Notes under the pieces: generated by a model | Seen by the model: only the letters and a program-made list of their open reading frames with translations | Database searches by the model: none | Told to the model about the DNA's origin: nothing | Assembly (NCBI RefSeq): GCF_016654015.1 | Contig: NZ_JAEPWM010000012.1 | Coordinates: 62,001-126,000, forward strand | Source of the DNA: Ramlibacter ginsenosidimutans | GTDB lineage: Bacteria; Pseudomonadota; Gammaproteobacteria; Burkholderiales; Burkholderiaceae_C | DNA: 64,000 bases | Direction: 5' to 3' | Made by a program: the position numbers and the translations under genes | Shown here: positions 56,377-64,000 of the stretch, one piece after another | Layout: the number at the start of each line of letters is the position of its first letter | How positions within the stretch are numbered: position 1 is the stretch's first letter

Positions 56377-57350
56377 GGAATGTCGGCCGCTGCGGGCAGG
56401 AACTGCTCGCCCACGCGCACGGTTCGCGCGGCACGCACGGCGCGCAGCACGGCTTGCGTGCACGCCTCGGCCGCCATCGCGCCGAGCGTCATCATGCCGA
56501 GGCTGCGGCGGCTCGCGCCGGTGGCCAGCGCGAACAAGGCGTCCCCGTCGGAGAGCGTGTGCAGCGGCCGGATGCAGCGCGCGAGCCCGTCGTGCCCCTG
56601 CGTCGCGAGCCGGCCCGCCTGCACTTTCGACAGCTGCGCGTCGGTAGCGATCACGCCGATGGTGGTGTTGCTGCCCGCGAGGATGGGCCGCGGTTCGTCG
56701 CCGCGCAGCAAGGCCTCCTGCGCATCGAGCAGCGCCAGCCCGTCGGCGCTGCGCGCGCCCGCCAGCACGCGCCCGGTGGCCGGGTCGAACACATCGCCGA
56801 GCGCATTGCATGCGACGATCGCACCGACGGTCACCCCGTCGACCGTCACGGACGCCGACCCGATGCCGCCCTTCATTCCTCGCGCATATCCGAAGATCTT
56901 GCCGACCGCAGCCCCCGCGCCCGCGCCCACGTTGCCCTCGGCGGGCGCGTGGGCCGTTGCTGCCTCGCACGCGGCATAGCCCGCCTGCGCGTCGGGCCGG
57001 ATGCGCGCGTCGCCCAGGGGCAGGTCGAACAGCACGGCGGCCGGCACGATGGGGACGGTCGCCGGGCCGACGGCCAGGCCGATGCCGCGCTCATCGAGCC
57101 AGCGCATCACGCCGCCGGCCGCGTCCAGCCCGAAGGCGCTGCCCCCGGACAGCAGCACGGCGTGCACGCAGTCCACCACGTTGTGCGGCGCCAGCAGGTC
57201 CGTCTCGCGCGTGCCCGGCGCGGCGCCGCGCACGTCCACGGCGCCCACCGCGCCGGCGCGCGCCAGCACCACGGTGCAGCCGGTCGGCCGGCGGCCATCG
57301 GTGCAGTGGCCCACCTCGATGCCGGCCACGTCGCAGATGGATGAGGTCAT
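56373..57350 (-). CDS. P1-family (DmpA/NylC-type) Ntn peptidase
   Basis: This 325-residue N-terminal-nucleophile hydrolase of the DmpA/NylC group has the autocleavage site [13 protein letters not shown], with probable cut between Asn228 and Thr229 giving an alpha chain of about 24 kDa and a beta chain of about 10 kDa. Early motifs GIEVGHCTD and [16 protein letters not shown] fit. Relatives are aminopeptidases or amide-oligomer hydrolases; the substrate is unknown. There is no signal peptide. It is first in a two-gene unit with the TAXI-like gene and divergent from the phosphorylase gene. Confidence 0.9.
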   Translation of the reverse strand: MTSSICDVAGIEVGHCTDGRRPTGCTVVLARAGAVGAVDVRGAAPGTRETDLLAPHNVVDCVHAVLLSGGSAFGLDAAGGVMRWLDERGIGLAVGPATVPIVPAAVLFDLPLGDARIRPDAQAGYAACEAATAHAPAEGNVGAGAGAAVGKIFGYARGMKGGIGSASVTVDGVTVGAIVACNALGDVFDPATGRVLAGARSADGLALLDAQEALLRGDEPRPILAGSNTTIGVIATDAQLSKVQAGRLATQGHDGLARCIRPLHTLSDGDALFALATGASRRSLGMMTLGAMAAEACTQAVLRAVRAARTVRVGEQFLPAAADIP

Positions 57351-57397
57351 GCGGGGATTATGTGCGCCGCTGCCTCATGCACACTATGCTTTGGGCC

Positions 57398-59086
57398 ATG
57401 GAGACGCCCAACCTGTCACGTCCGCGCATCGCCTACTTCTCGATGGAGATCGCGCTGGAAGACGGCATCCCGACGTACAGCGGTGGCCTCGGCGTGCTGG
57501 CCGGCGACCTGCTGCGCAGCGCCTCCGACCTGGGCGTTCCCATGGTGGGCGTGACGCTGGCGAGCCGGCAAGGCTACTTCCGGCAGGAGATCGACGGCGG
57601 CGAGCAGGTCGAACGGCCGCAGCCCTGGGACCCGGCCGCGAAGGCCCGTCGGCTTCCCTGCAAGGTCTCCATCCGCATCGCGGGCCGCGAGGTGTGGGTC
57701 GGCGCGTGGCAGTACGACGTGCAGACGCTGTGCCGGCAGTTCCAGCCCGTGCCGGTGATCCTGCTGGATACCGACCTGCCGGAGAACGGTCCGGCGGACC
57801 GCCGGCTCACCGACTGGCTGTACGGCGGCGACGACAGCTATCGGCTGGAGCAGGAGATCGTGCTGGGCATCGGCGGCTTGCGCATGCTCGATGCGCTCGG
57901 GATGCACATCGTGAAGTTCCACCTCAACGAAGGCCACTCCGCCTTCCTCACGCTGGACCTGCTGCGCGAGCAGGCCGCCGCGGCCGGCGTGTCCGGCCTG
58001 CACGAAGCGATCGCGGCGGTGCGCCGGCGCTGCGTGTTCACCACGCACACGCCGGTGGAGGCCGGCCACGACCAGTTCCCGCATGCGGTGGTCGAGGAGA
58101 TGACCTCCGGGATGGTCGACCAGGAGGTGTTGCGCACGGTGTGCCCGGATGCGCGCTTCAACATGACGCGGCTGGCGCTGTCGCTCTCGGGCTGGGTCAA
58201 CGGCGTCGCCGACCGGCACGCGCAGACTTCGCGCTCGCTCTTTCCCGGCTACGAGGTGCATGCCATCACCAACGGCGTGCATGCGCTGACGTGGACCGCG
58301 CCGGCGATGCAGGCGGTGTTCGACCGCCACATTCCCCAGTGGTGCCACGAGCCCGAGTTGCTGGTGCGCGCCCTGCGCATCCCGGACGCGGAAGTGACCG
58401 CAGCGCATGCGCGCGCCAAGCAGGACCTGATGCTGTCGCTCGCGGGCGTCGAGGGCGCGCAGCGCCTCGACCCCCAGCGCTTCACGATCGGCTTCGCGCG
58501 CCGGATGACCGACTACAAGCGGCCCGGCCTGCTGTTCACCGATCTCGCGAGGCTGCGCGCGATCGCGGACCGCTTTCCCTTCCAGGTCATCGTCGGCGGC
58601 AAGGCGCATCCGCGCGACGAGGACGGCAAGCGCCACATCGCGAGCCTCCACGCGTGGGCCCGCGAACTGGCGGGGCAGGTCACCGTGGTGTTCGTGCCGG
58701 ACTACGCCATGGCCGCGGCGCGCCGCATGGTCGCCGGGGTCGACCTCTGGCTCAACACGCCGCTGCCGCCGATGGAGGCCTCCGGCACCAGCGGCATGAA
58801 GGCCGCCCTCAACGGCGTTCCCAGCCTGAGCGTGCTGGATGGCTGGTGGATCGAAGGCTGCGACGAGGGCGTGACGGGCTGGGCCATCGGCGAGGACGGC
58901 GAGCGCGAGGCGCCGCACCACGCGGAGGCGCTCTACGACAAGCTGGAACGGGTGGTGCTGCCCAAGTTCAGGCAGGACCACGGCGCCTGGGCCGCCATCA
59001 TGAAGTCCGCCATCGCGCGCAACGGCTCGTACTTCAACAGCCACCGCATGCTGCGGCGCTACGTCTCCGAGGCTTACTGGAACTGA
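57398..59086 (+). CDS. glgP: alpha-glucan phosphorylase (GT35, short form)
   Basis: This 562-residue phosphorylase lacks the N-terminal DUF3417 extension of many bacterial glucan phosphorylases. [22 protein letters not shown] is at the start (11-32), [10 protein letters not shown] at 174-183, [11 protein letters not shown] at 215-225, and the pyridoxal-phosphate site [14 protein letters not shown] places the Schiff-base Lys at 468. It releases glucose-1-phosphate from glycogen-like polymers. ATG 57398 is preferred; in-frame ATGs at 57377 and 57386 would add seven or four residues. No other glycogen gene is in the window. Confidence 0.9.
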   Translation: METPNLSRPRIAYFSMEIALEDGIPTYSGGLGVLAGDLLRSASDLGVPMVGVTLASRQGYFRQEIDGGEQVERPQPWDPAAKARRLPCKVSIRIAGREVWVGAWQYDVQTLCRQFQPVPVILLDTDLPENGPADRRLTDWLYGGDDSYRLEQEIVLGIGGLRMLDALGMHIVKFHLNEGHSAFLTLDLLREQAAAAGVSGLHEAIAAVRRRCVFTTHTPVEAGHDQFPHAVVEEMTSGMVDQEVLRTVCPDARFNMTRLALSLSGWVNGVADRHAQTSRSLFPGYEVHAITNGVHALTWTAPAMQAVFDRHIPQWCHEPELLVRALRIPDAEVTAAHARAKQDLMLSLAGVEGAQRLDPQRFTIGFARRMTDYKRPGLLFTDLARLRAIADRFPFQVIVGGKAHPRDEDGKRHIASLHAWARELAGQVTVVFVPDYAMAAARRMVAGVDLWLNTPLPPMEASGTSGMKAALNGVPSLSVLDGWWIEGCDEGVTGWAIGEDGEREAPHHAEALYDKLERVVLPKFRQDHGAWAAIMKSAIARNGSYFNSHRMLRRYVSEAYWN

Positions 59087-59093
59087 GCGCCGG

Positions 59094-59432
59094 TCACTGC
59101 GCCAGGGGGCGGCAGGCCTCGGCGCAGCGCCTGCACGCCTCCGCGCACTGCTGGCAGTGGTCCATGTCGTGCTTGCCGCACTCCTCGGCGCAAGCCTGGC
59201 AGATCTCCGCGCAGGTGCGGCACACGGAAGGCACGAAGTCGCTGCCGCCGGCCATGAAGGAGATGGCCAGCTGGCAGACCTGCGCGCAGTCGGTGTCGAG
59301 CGCGATGCAGCGGACCATGTCCTGCACGTGCGGCTCCTGCAGGCACGAGGCCGCGCAGTGGTTGCACGCCACCACGCACGCGTGGCAGGCCGCGATGCAC
59401 TCCTTGAAGTCCTCGTATTTCTCGCGTGACAT
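59094..59432 (-). CDS. four-helix-bundle copper-binding (Csp-like) protein
   Basis: This 112-residue protein contains 19 cysteines in CxxxC and CxxC spacing (for example [16 protein letters not shown] and [16 protein letters not shown]), the pattern of the cysteine-lined four-helix copper storage proteins (DUF326). There is no signal peptide, so it is likely cytosolic, like Csp3. I chose the second ATG (MSREKYEDF) because GGAGGA precedes it; an ATG at 59444 adds four residues. It is convergent with the phosphorylase gene, seven bases away. Confidence 0.9.
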   Translation of the reverse strand: MSREKYEDFKECIAACHACVVACNHCAASCLQEPHVQDMVRCIALDTDCAQVCQLAISFMAGGSDFVPSVCRTCAEICQACAEECGKHDMDHCQQCAEACRRCAEACRPLAQ

Positions 59433-59717
59433 GCATTCCTCCATGGGTGTGGCCCAGTCTAGGCAGGGGCGCTCCCGGCCGAGCGCGGCCGTGCAAACCC
59501 TTACAGGCCCGGGGTAGCGGGGGCATGGCGTGCACCGTGCTCCGGTCGGCGTACGATGCCCCCCGACCAGGCACCAGCAGTCCGGCGCCGGGCGCCCGAA
59601 GGACCCGTCCTACGCGGCGGCTCCCGTTCTTCCGACAGCAGCCCATCGCTGGGCTTCCTACAGTGCAAGCTTCCGCCGGCCCGGTCCGGCTTCCCACGAT
59701 CGCGAGAGAGGAACAGC

Positions 59718-60008
59718 ATGAACGCCGAGACGTCGACCCAGAACCCCTTCCCCACCAGCGCCGAGAGCTCCGGGACCAATGGCAGCGCCGCCCTCAATGG
59801 CGATGCCACGCGCGTGCGCAAGATCGCCCAGACGCTGCACGAGGCGGTCGATACGCTCGAGCAGAAGATCGGCTCCAGCAGCGAGCGCGTGATGGGCATG
59901 CAGGAGGAATACGGCAACATGGCGCGCGACCAGGTGCGCGCCAATCCGCTCGCCGCGCTGGGCGTCGCCTTCGCCGCGGGCTTCATCATCGCGCGCATCC
60001 TGCGCTGA
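59718..60008 (+). CDS. DUF883 (ElaB/YqjD-like) membrane-anchored protein
   Basis: This 96-residue protein has a Ser/Asn-rich start, a long amphipathic helix (KIAQTLHEAVDTLEQKIG) and a C-terminal glycine-containing membrane segment NPLAALGVAFAAGFIIARIL. In E. coli, such proteins tie inactive ribosomes to the inner membrane in stationary phase; the same role here is inferred. GAGAGAGGAAC precedes ATG 59718. The 273 bases before it hold no gene. A strong terminator and a dispersed palindrome follow. Confidence 0.87.
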   Translation: MNAETSTQNPFPTSAESSGTNGSAALNGDATRVRKIAQTLHEAVDTLEQKIGSSSERVMGMQEEYGNMARDQVRANPLAALGVAFAAGFIIARILR

Positions 60009-60041
60009 TCCGAGGCGTGGGCCGCAGCCGCGGCCCGATCG

Positions 60042-60067
60042 AGCGGCCGCCTTTGGGCGGCCGCTTT
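60042..60067 (+). terminator. intrinsic terminator after DUF883 gene
   Basis: AGCGGCCGCC (60042-60051) pairs perfectly with GGCGGCCGCT (60056-60065) around TTTG, and TTT follows. Ten GC-rich base pairs make it the strongest terminator-like hairpin in the window. Confidence 0.75.
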
Positions 60068-60096
60068 CCGTGGCGCGCGAAGTCCGGACTTCCAAG

Positions 60097-60218
60097 GCGG
60101 ACAACCGGACGCAGAGGACGCAAAAGAACAGCCAAGGACGCAAAAGGAATTCCTTTTCGAGGGAAGTCTTTTTGCGTCCTCTGCGTAACCTTTGCGTCCT
60201 CTGCGTTCCCTTGTCCGC
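60097..60218. repeat. dispersed inverted repeat, GACGCAGAGGACGCAAAGG family, copy 2
   Basis: The ends GCGGACAA (60097-60104) and TTGTCCGC (60211-60218) are complementary. The inner arms CGGACGCAGAGGACGCAAAAG and CTTTGCGTCCTCTGCG-type (twice, 20 bases apart) pair as in copy 1 at 19719-19854. The centre is a perfect AAAAGGAATTCCTTTT palindrome (60142-60157), different from copy 1. Confidence 0.85.
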
Positions 60219-60351
60219 TTTCCGCTTCCGCCTTCCAGGGGGCCAACGCGGGTGACGGCCGCGTCGCCTGGGTGACGCCCGTGGGGGCTTCCCCGCATGG
60301 GATACAGCGACGGCATCGCGTATGTTGCGGCGTTGCCCGATCGCTCATCCC

Positions 60352-62046
60352 ATGGACCGTCCGCACTACAAGTTCTGGCCCAAGCGCCTGCCCCATGCCC
60401 TGACCCCGCCTGCCACGTCGCTGTGGGACAACCTGGAGATCAGCGCGCGCCGCTATCCGCACAAGCCGGCGATCGTCTTCTTCGGGCGTACCACCTCGTA
60501 TGCCGAACTGCAGGAGCAGGCCGAGCGGCTGGCGGCGCGCCTGTTCGCGCTGGGCGTGCGCAAGGGCGATCGCGTGCTGCTGGACATGCAGAACTGTCCG
60601 CAGCTCGTGATCGCGCACTTCGCGATCCTGCGCGCCAACGCGGTGGTCGTGCCGGTGAACCCGATGAACCGGGCCGAGGAGCTGAAGCACTACATCACCG
60701 ACCCCGACGCGAAGGTCGCGATCACGACCGGTGACCTCGCCGGCGAGATCGCGAAAGCCGATGCGCAGCTCGCGCCGGCCGATCGCCTCGCGCACCTGAT
60801 CGTCACCCAGTTCACCGACGCCTTCGACCCCGACGCACCCGACACCGGGCCCATCCCTGCCGCGTGGCGCGACTGGCTGCTGCCGCGGCATGCGCTGCCG
60901 CCGCTAGCCTCCGGCGAAACGATGGCGTGGGCCGTGGCGATCGACAACGCCTTGCCGCTGCCGCCGCTGGAAGTCGGGCCCGAGGACCTGGCGGCGCTGC
61001 CTTACACGAGCGGCACCACGGGGCTGCCCAAGGGCTGCATGCACCCGCACCGTTCGCTGATGCACAACGCCGTGGCCGGCAACGTGTGGGGCAACGGCAC
61101 GCCGGAGACCGTGACGCTCGCGGTCGTGCCCATGTTCCACATCACCGGCATGGTGAGCATGATGCATTCCAGCATCTACACCGCCGCTACGCTGGTCATG
61201 ATGCCCCGCTGGGACCGCGACGTGGCCGGCTGGCTGATCTCGAACTGGAAGGTGACTTCGTGGACCAACATTCCCACGATGGTGATCGACCTGCTGGCGA
61301 GTCCCAGCTTCGCGAGCTTCGACCTCTCCAGTCTCGTGCACATCGGCGGCGGCGGGGCCGCCATGCCGCAGGCGGTCGCGCAGCGCCTGTACGAGCACTA
61401 CGGCCTGAACTACATCGAGGGCTACGGCCTCACCGAGACGGCCGCGCCTTCGCACAGCAACCCGCCGGACGCACCCAAGCAGCAGTGCCTGGGCATTCCC
61501 TTCATGAGTTGCGATGCGCGCGTGATCGACCCCGACACGCTGCTGGAAGTGCCCTCCGGCCAGCAGGGCGAGATCATCGTGCACGGGCCGATGGTGTTCA
61601 ACGGCTACTGGAAGCGACCCGAGGCGACGGCGGCGGCCTTCATCGAGTTCGAGGGCCGGCGCTTCTTCCGCACCGGCGACCTGGGCCGCACGGACGAGGA
61701 CGGGTACTTCTTCATTACCGATCGCCTGAAGCGGATGATCAACGCGTCGGGCTTCAAGGTGTGGCCGGCGGAGGTGGAGGCGCTGATGTTCCGGCATCCC
61801 GCCATCCAGGAGGCCTGCGTGATCGCGGCGCACGACGCGTACCGGGGCGAGACGGTGAAGGCAGTGGTGGTGCTGCGCCCGCAGTTCAGGGGCCAGGTGC
61901 GCGAGGAGGACATCATCGCCTGGTGCCGCGAGAACATGGCGGTGTACAAGGTCCCGCGCATCGTGCAGTTCGCCGAGGCGCTCCCCAAGAGCGGCAGCGG
62001 CAAGGTGATGTGGCGGACCCTGCAGGAGGCCGAACCCCGCGCGTGA
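60352..62046 (+). CDS. long-chain acyl-CoA synthetase-like AMP-binding protein
   Basis: This 564-residue ANL-superfamily enzyme has YTSGTTGLPKG (218-228), GYGLTETAAP, TGDLGRTDEDGY, and a C-terminal GSGKVMWRTLQ with the adenylation Lys. It activates a carboxylic acid, probably a medium or long-chain fatty acid, to its CoA thioester. ATG 60352 (MDRPHYKFWPKRLPHAL) fits the family; the open frame extends ten codons upstream. No ribosome site is visible. The gene stands alone, so the acid cannot be inferred from neighbours. Confidence 0.9.
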   Translation: MDRPHYKFWPKRLPHALTPPATSLWDNLEISARRYPHKPAIVFFGRTTSYAELQEQAERLAARLFALGVRKGDRVLLDMQNCPQLVIAHFAILRANAVVVPVNPMNRAEELKHYITDPDAKVAITTGDLAGEIAKADAQLAPADRLAHLIVTQFTDAFDPDAPDTGPIPAAWRDWLLPRHALPPLASGETMAWAVAIDNALPLPPLEVGPEDLAALPYTSGTTGLPKGCMHPHRSLMHNAVAGNVWGNGTPETVTLAVVPMFHITGMVSMMHSSIYTAATLVMMPRWDRDVAGWLISNWKVTSWTNIPTMVIDLLASPSFASFDLSSLVHIGGGGAAMPQAVAQRLYEHYGLNYIEGYGLTETAAPSHSNPPDAPKQQCLGIPFMSCDARVIDPDTLLEVPSGQQGEIIVHGPMVFNGYWKRPEATAAAFIEFEGRRFFRTGDLGRTDEDGYFFITDRLKRMINASGFKVWPAEVEALMFRHPAIQEACVIAAHDAYRGETVKAVVVLRPQFRGQVREEDIIAWCRENMAVYKVPRIVQFAEALPKSGSGKVMWRTLQEAEPRA

Positions 62047-62152
62047 AACCAGCGTGCGTCGGACCAGGATGTCGGACGACGCCTACACGGATGCTGTCGC
62101 GTAGCGCGTAGTATTGCGCGGCTTCGCTGCCTCGCGGCGTGGTCGCACCTGC

Positions 62153-63667
62153 ATGCAACGTACTACCTCCACAGCAAAGATTCCTGAACAGGCGCGCGCT
62201 TCCACGGGCATCGCCGGCCTCGACGTCATCCTGGGCGGTGGCCTGCCCGCCCAGCACGTCTACCTGATCGAAGGCGATCCGGGTTCGGGCAAGACCACGC
62301 TCGGCCTGCAGTTCCTGCGCCAGGGCGTGAAGGAGAACGAGCGCGGCCTCTACGTCACCTTGTCGGAAACGGCGGCGGAATTGCGCACGGTGGCGTCGTC
62401 GCACGGCTGGACGCTGGATGGCATCGAGCTGTTCGAGCTGGTGAGCAGCGAGGGCCTGAGTCCCGAGCTCGAACAGTCGATCCTGCATCCGTCGCAGGTC
62501 GAACTCGGCGAAACCGTGCGCGGCGTGATTTCCGCAGTGGAACGGCTGCGCCCGCAGCGCGTCGTCTTCGACAGCCTCTCGGAAATGCGCCTGCTCGCGC
62601 AGGATCCGCTGCGCTATCGCCGCCAGGTGCTGGCGCTGAAGAAGTTCTTCGCCGACCAGGGCTGCACCGTCCTGCTGCTGGACGACCGCTCCAGCCGCGA
62701 CACCGACCAGCAGTTGCACAGCATCGCGCACGGGGTGATCAGCCTCGAGCAGGCGGTGGACCAGTACGGCCCGGAGCGCCGGCGCCTGCGGGTGTTCAAG
62801 ATGCGCGGCATCAAGTTTCGCGGTGGCGAGCACGACTTCGTGCTGGACACGGGCGGACTCTCCGTCTTCCCCCGCCTGGTGGCGGCGGAACACCGCATCA
62901 CGGCCGATCACAAGATCGTGAGCAGCGGCGTGACCATGCTGGATGCGCTCATGGGCGGCGGCCTGCCTTGCGGCAGCAACACCCTGTTCAGCGGACCTTC
63001 GGGCGTCGGCAAGACCACGACCGCGATGGCCTGCGCGCTCGCCGCATTGAAGCGCGGCTCCCGCGCGGTCTACTACCTGTTCGACGAGGGGCTGGCCACC
63101 TTGTTGATCCGCGGCAAGGCGCTCGGCATGGACCTCGAGCCCTACCTGGTGAGCGGCCAGCTGCGCGTCGTGCCGCTCGACCCGGCCGAAGTCTCGGCGG
63201 GCGAGTTCGCGCACATGGTGCGCCATGCGGTGGAGGACGACGGTGCGGGCCTGGTGGTGATCGACAGCCTCAATGCCTACCTGCAGGCGATGCCTGGCAG
63301 CAAGTACCTGATGCTGCAGATGCACGAGCTGCTCACCTACCTCAATCATCGCAACATCGTGACGATCCTGATCCTCGGCCAGCACGGGGTGCTGGGCGAG
63401 ATCGAGTCCGACGTGGACATGAGCTACCTGGCCGACGCCATCCTGCTGTTCCGCTACTTCGAAGCGCGCGGCCGCCTGCTGAAGGCCGTGTCGATGGTGA
63501 AGAGCCGCACCAACCGGCACGAACAGACCATCCGCGAGTTCCGGATGGGCCCCGGCGGGCTGGAAGTCGGGCAGGAGCTGACCGACTTCGAAGGCGTGAT
63601 CGCCGGCGTGACTGCGTACCGCGGGGACCTGCCCTTGCTGGGCGACCGCCAGGCGGGCCGGACATGA
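62153..63667 (+). CDS. KaiC-like double RecA-domain ATPase
   Basis: This 504-residue protein has two KaiC/RecA domains: the first with GDPGSGKTT (41-49) and VTLSETAAEL, the second with GPSGVGKTT (281-289) and YLFDEGLATLL. VKSRTNRHEQTIREFRMG near the end occupies the place of the substrate-phosphorylation loop of cyanobacterial KaiC. No KaiA or KaiB is nearby. It overlaps by ATGA the start of a probable sensor kinase, so it likely works in a signalling pair, as in other proteobacterial KaiC-kinase loci. ATG 62153 is chosen over TTG 62114. Confidence 0.88.
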   Translation: MQRTTSTAKIPEQARASTGIAGLDVILGGGLPAQHVYLIEGDPGSGKTTLGLQFLRQGVKENERGLYVTLSETAAELRTVASSHGWTLDGIELFELVSSEGLSPELEQSILHPSQVELGETVRGVISAVERLRPQRVVFDSLSEMRLLAQDPLRYRRQVLALKKFFADQGCTVLLLDDRSSRDTDQQLHSIAHGVISLEQAVDQYGPERRRLRVFKMRGIKFRGGEHDFVLDTGGLSVFPRLVAAEHRITADHKIVSSGVTMLDALMGGGLPCGSNTLFSGPSGVGKTTTAMACALAALKRGSRAVYYLFDEGLATLLIRGKALGMDLEPYLVSGQLRVVPLDPAEVSAGEFAHMVRHAVEDDGAGLVVIDSLNAYLQAMPGSKYLMLQMHELLTYLNHRNIVTILILGQHGVLGEIESDVDMSYLADAILLFRYFEARGRLLKAVSMVKSRTNRHEQTIREFRMGPGGLEVGQELTDFEGVIAGVTAYRGDLPLLGDRQAGRT

Positions 63668-64000
63668 ACGAACAGCGGGTGCTGGTGCACGCACCCCGCG
63701 GCCGCGACGCATCCGTCGTGGAGACCGTGCTGGCACGCCAGGGCATCGTGACCAAGGTCTGCGCCAGCGAGGACGATCTCATCGCGTCGCTGGCCGAAGG
63801 CGCGGCGGCCGTGATCCTCACCGAGGAGGCGTTGCCGCAACTGCTGGCCGACCAGCGCCTCGCGACCTGGCTGACCAGCCAGCCGCCCTGGTCCGACTTT
63901 CCCTTCGTGGTGCTCGCGACCAAGCGCGAGGGCCGGCGCGCCGAGAACGATTTCCGCTCGCTGCACAGCCTGGGCAACCTGGTGCTGCTGGAGCGGCCGC
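63664..64000 (+). CDS. probable sensor histidine kinase, N-terminal receiver-like domain (cut by window end)
   Basis: ATG 63664 overlaps the KaiC-like stop and the frame is open for 112 codons to the window edge. The product MNEQRVLVHAPRGRDASVVE... shows a flavodoxin-like alternation of strands and helices (RVLVHAP, AAVILTEE, DFPFVVLAT, NLVLLERP), like a degenerate receiver domain without the phosphoacceptor Asp in the usual place. In related betaproteobacteria such an N-terminus precedes PAS and histidine-kinase domains, but that part lies outside this window, so the kinase assignment is inference. Confidence 0.6.
   Translation, partial: MNEQRVLVHAPRGRDASVVETVLARQGIVTKVCASEDDLIASLAEGAAAVILTEEALPQLLADQRLATWLTSQPPWSDFPFVVLATKREGRRAENDFRSLHSLGNLVLLERP

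Larger units (their letters stand above)
60009..60351. other. 343-base gap between DUF883 gene and acyl-CoA synthetase
   Basis: No gene is present. The gap contains a strong terminator (60042-60067), the second copy of the GACGCAGAGGACGCAAAGG palindrome (60097-60218), and about 130 bases leading to the synthetase. TATGTT near 60321 may be a -10, but no Shine-Dalgarno is seen before ATG 60352. Confidence 0.6.

Noticed and set aside
62153-63667. A kaiABC clock operon
   Set aside because: No kaiA or kaiB lies near and the KaiC-like protein is of the common proteobacterial two-domain type.

Overview
The window looks like chromosome from a high-GC betaproteobacterium, most likely a Burkholderiales member of the Comamonadaceae type (Ramlibacter/Variovorax-like). 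This is inferred from base composition, gene families and gene neighbours, not from a database match. Coding density is high, many genes overlap by ATGA or GTGA, and I see no rRNA, tRNA, CRISPR array, phage module or transposase gene. About 57 protein genes are supported, two of them cut by the window edges.

Layout. 1-3.1 kb: a cut-off small basic protein, an EamA permease and a DNA alkylation repair pair (Ada/AraC/AlkA fusion plus Ogt). 3.2-6.9 kb: a phosphohexomutase followed by LPS inner-core genes waaC and waaA. 7-14.5 kb (minus strand): a compact TetR / membrane-fusion / RND pump / PCM-like methyltransferase / rhodanese / TolC run with a palindromic operator at its head. 14.6-20.3 kb: msrA, pdxH, a MobA-like nucleotidyltransferase, chaC, the Entner-Doudoroff pair edd-eda, and gloA. 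20.3-26 kb: tamA-tamB. 26-28.1 kb: an MFS permease and two tandem ribbon-helix-helix proteins.

28.1-42.7 kb is a sugar-acid catabolism and uptake island. A minus-strand operon (IlvD/Edd-type sugar-acid dehydratase, dgoK, dgoA, SDR dehydrogenase) is divergent from a plus-strand operon (2-hydroxyacid dehydrogenase, a complete CUT1 ABC importer, a FadR-type GntR regulator). A FadR-type operator lies between them. A second complete CUT1 importer converges on the regulator from the other side. Together these could import a sugar or sugar acid, dehydrate it, phosphorylate it and cleave it to pyruvate and glyceraldehyde-3-phosphate, in parallel with edd-eda.

43-64 kb is a housekeeping and stress stretch: a transglutaminase-fold protein without its catalytic residues, a Rossmann oxidoreductase, RhlE helicase, two DUF1631 paralogues flanking ettA, an OsmC-like protein with a predicted leaderless promoter, a GIY-YIG-like protein, a lytic transglycosylase, a P1-family peptidase overlapping a TAXI-type binding protein, a glucan phosphorylase, a 19-cysteine copper-binding protein, a DUF883 protein, an acyl-CoA synthetase, and a KaiC-like double ATPase followed by the N-terminus of a probable sensor kinase.

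The most unusual feature is non-coding: at 44497-44772, directly after the rhlE stop codon, two ~134-nt units lie head to head. They share three identical blocks of 34, 11 and 12 nt, while the two helices between the blocks have different sequences but keep their base pairing. That is a covariation pattern expected of a structured RNA or DNA element. Other dispersed-repeat-like palindromes occur at 4689, 19719, 49134 and 60097.
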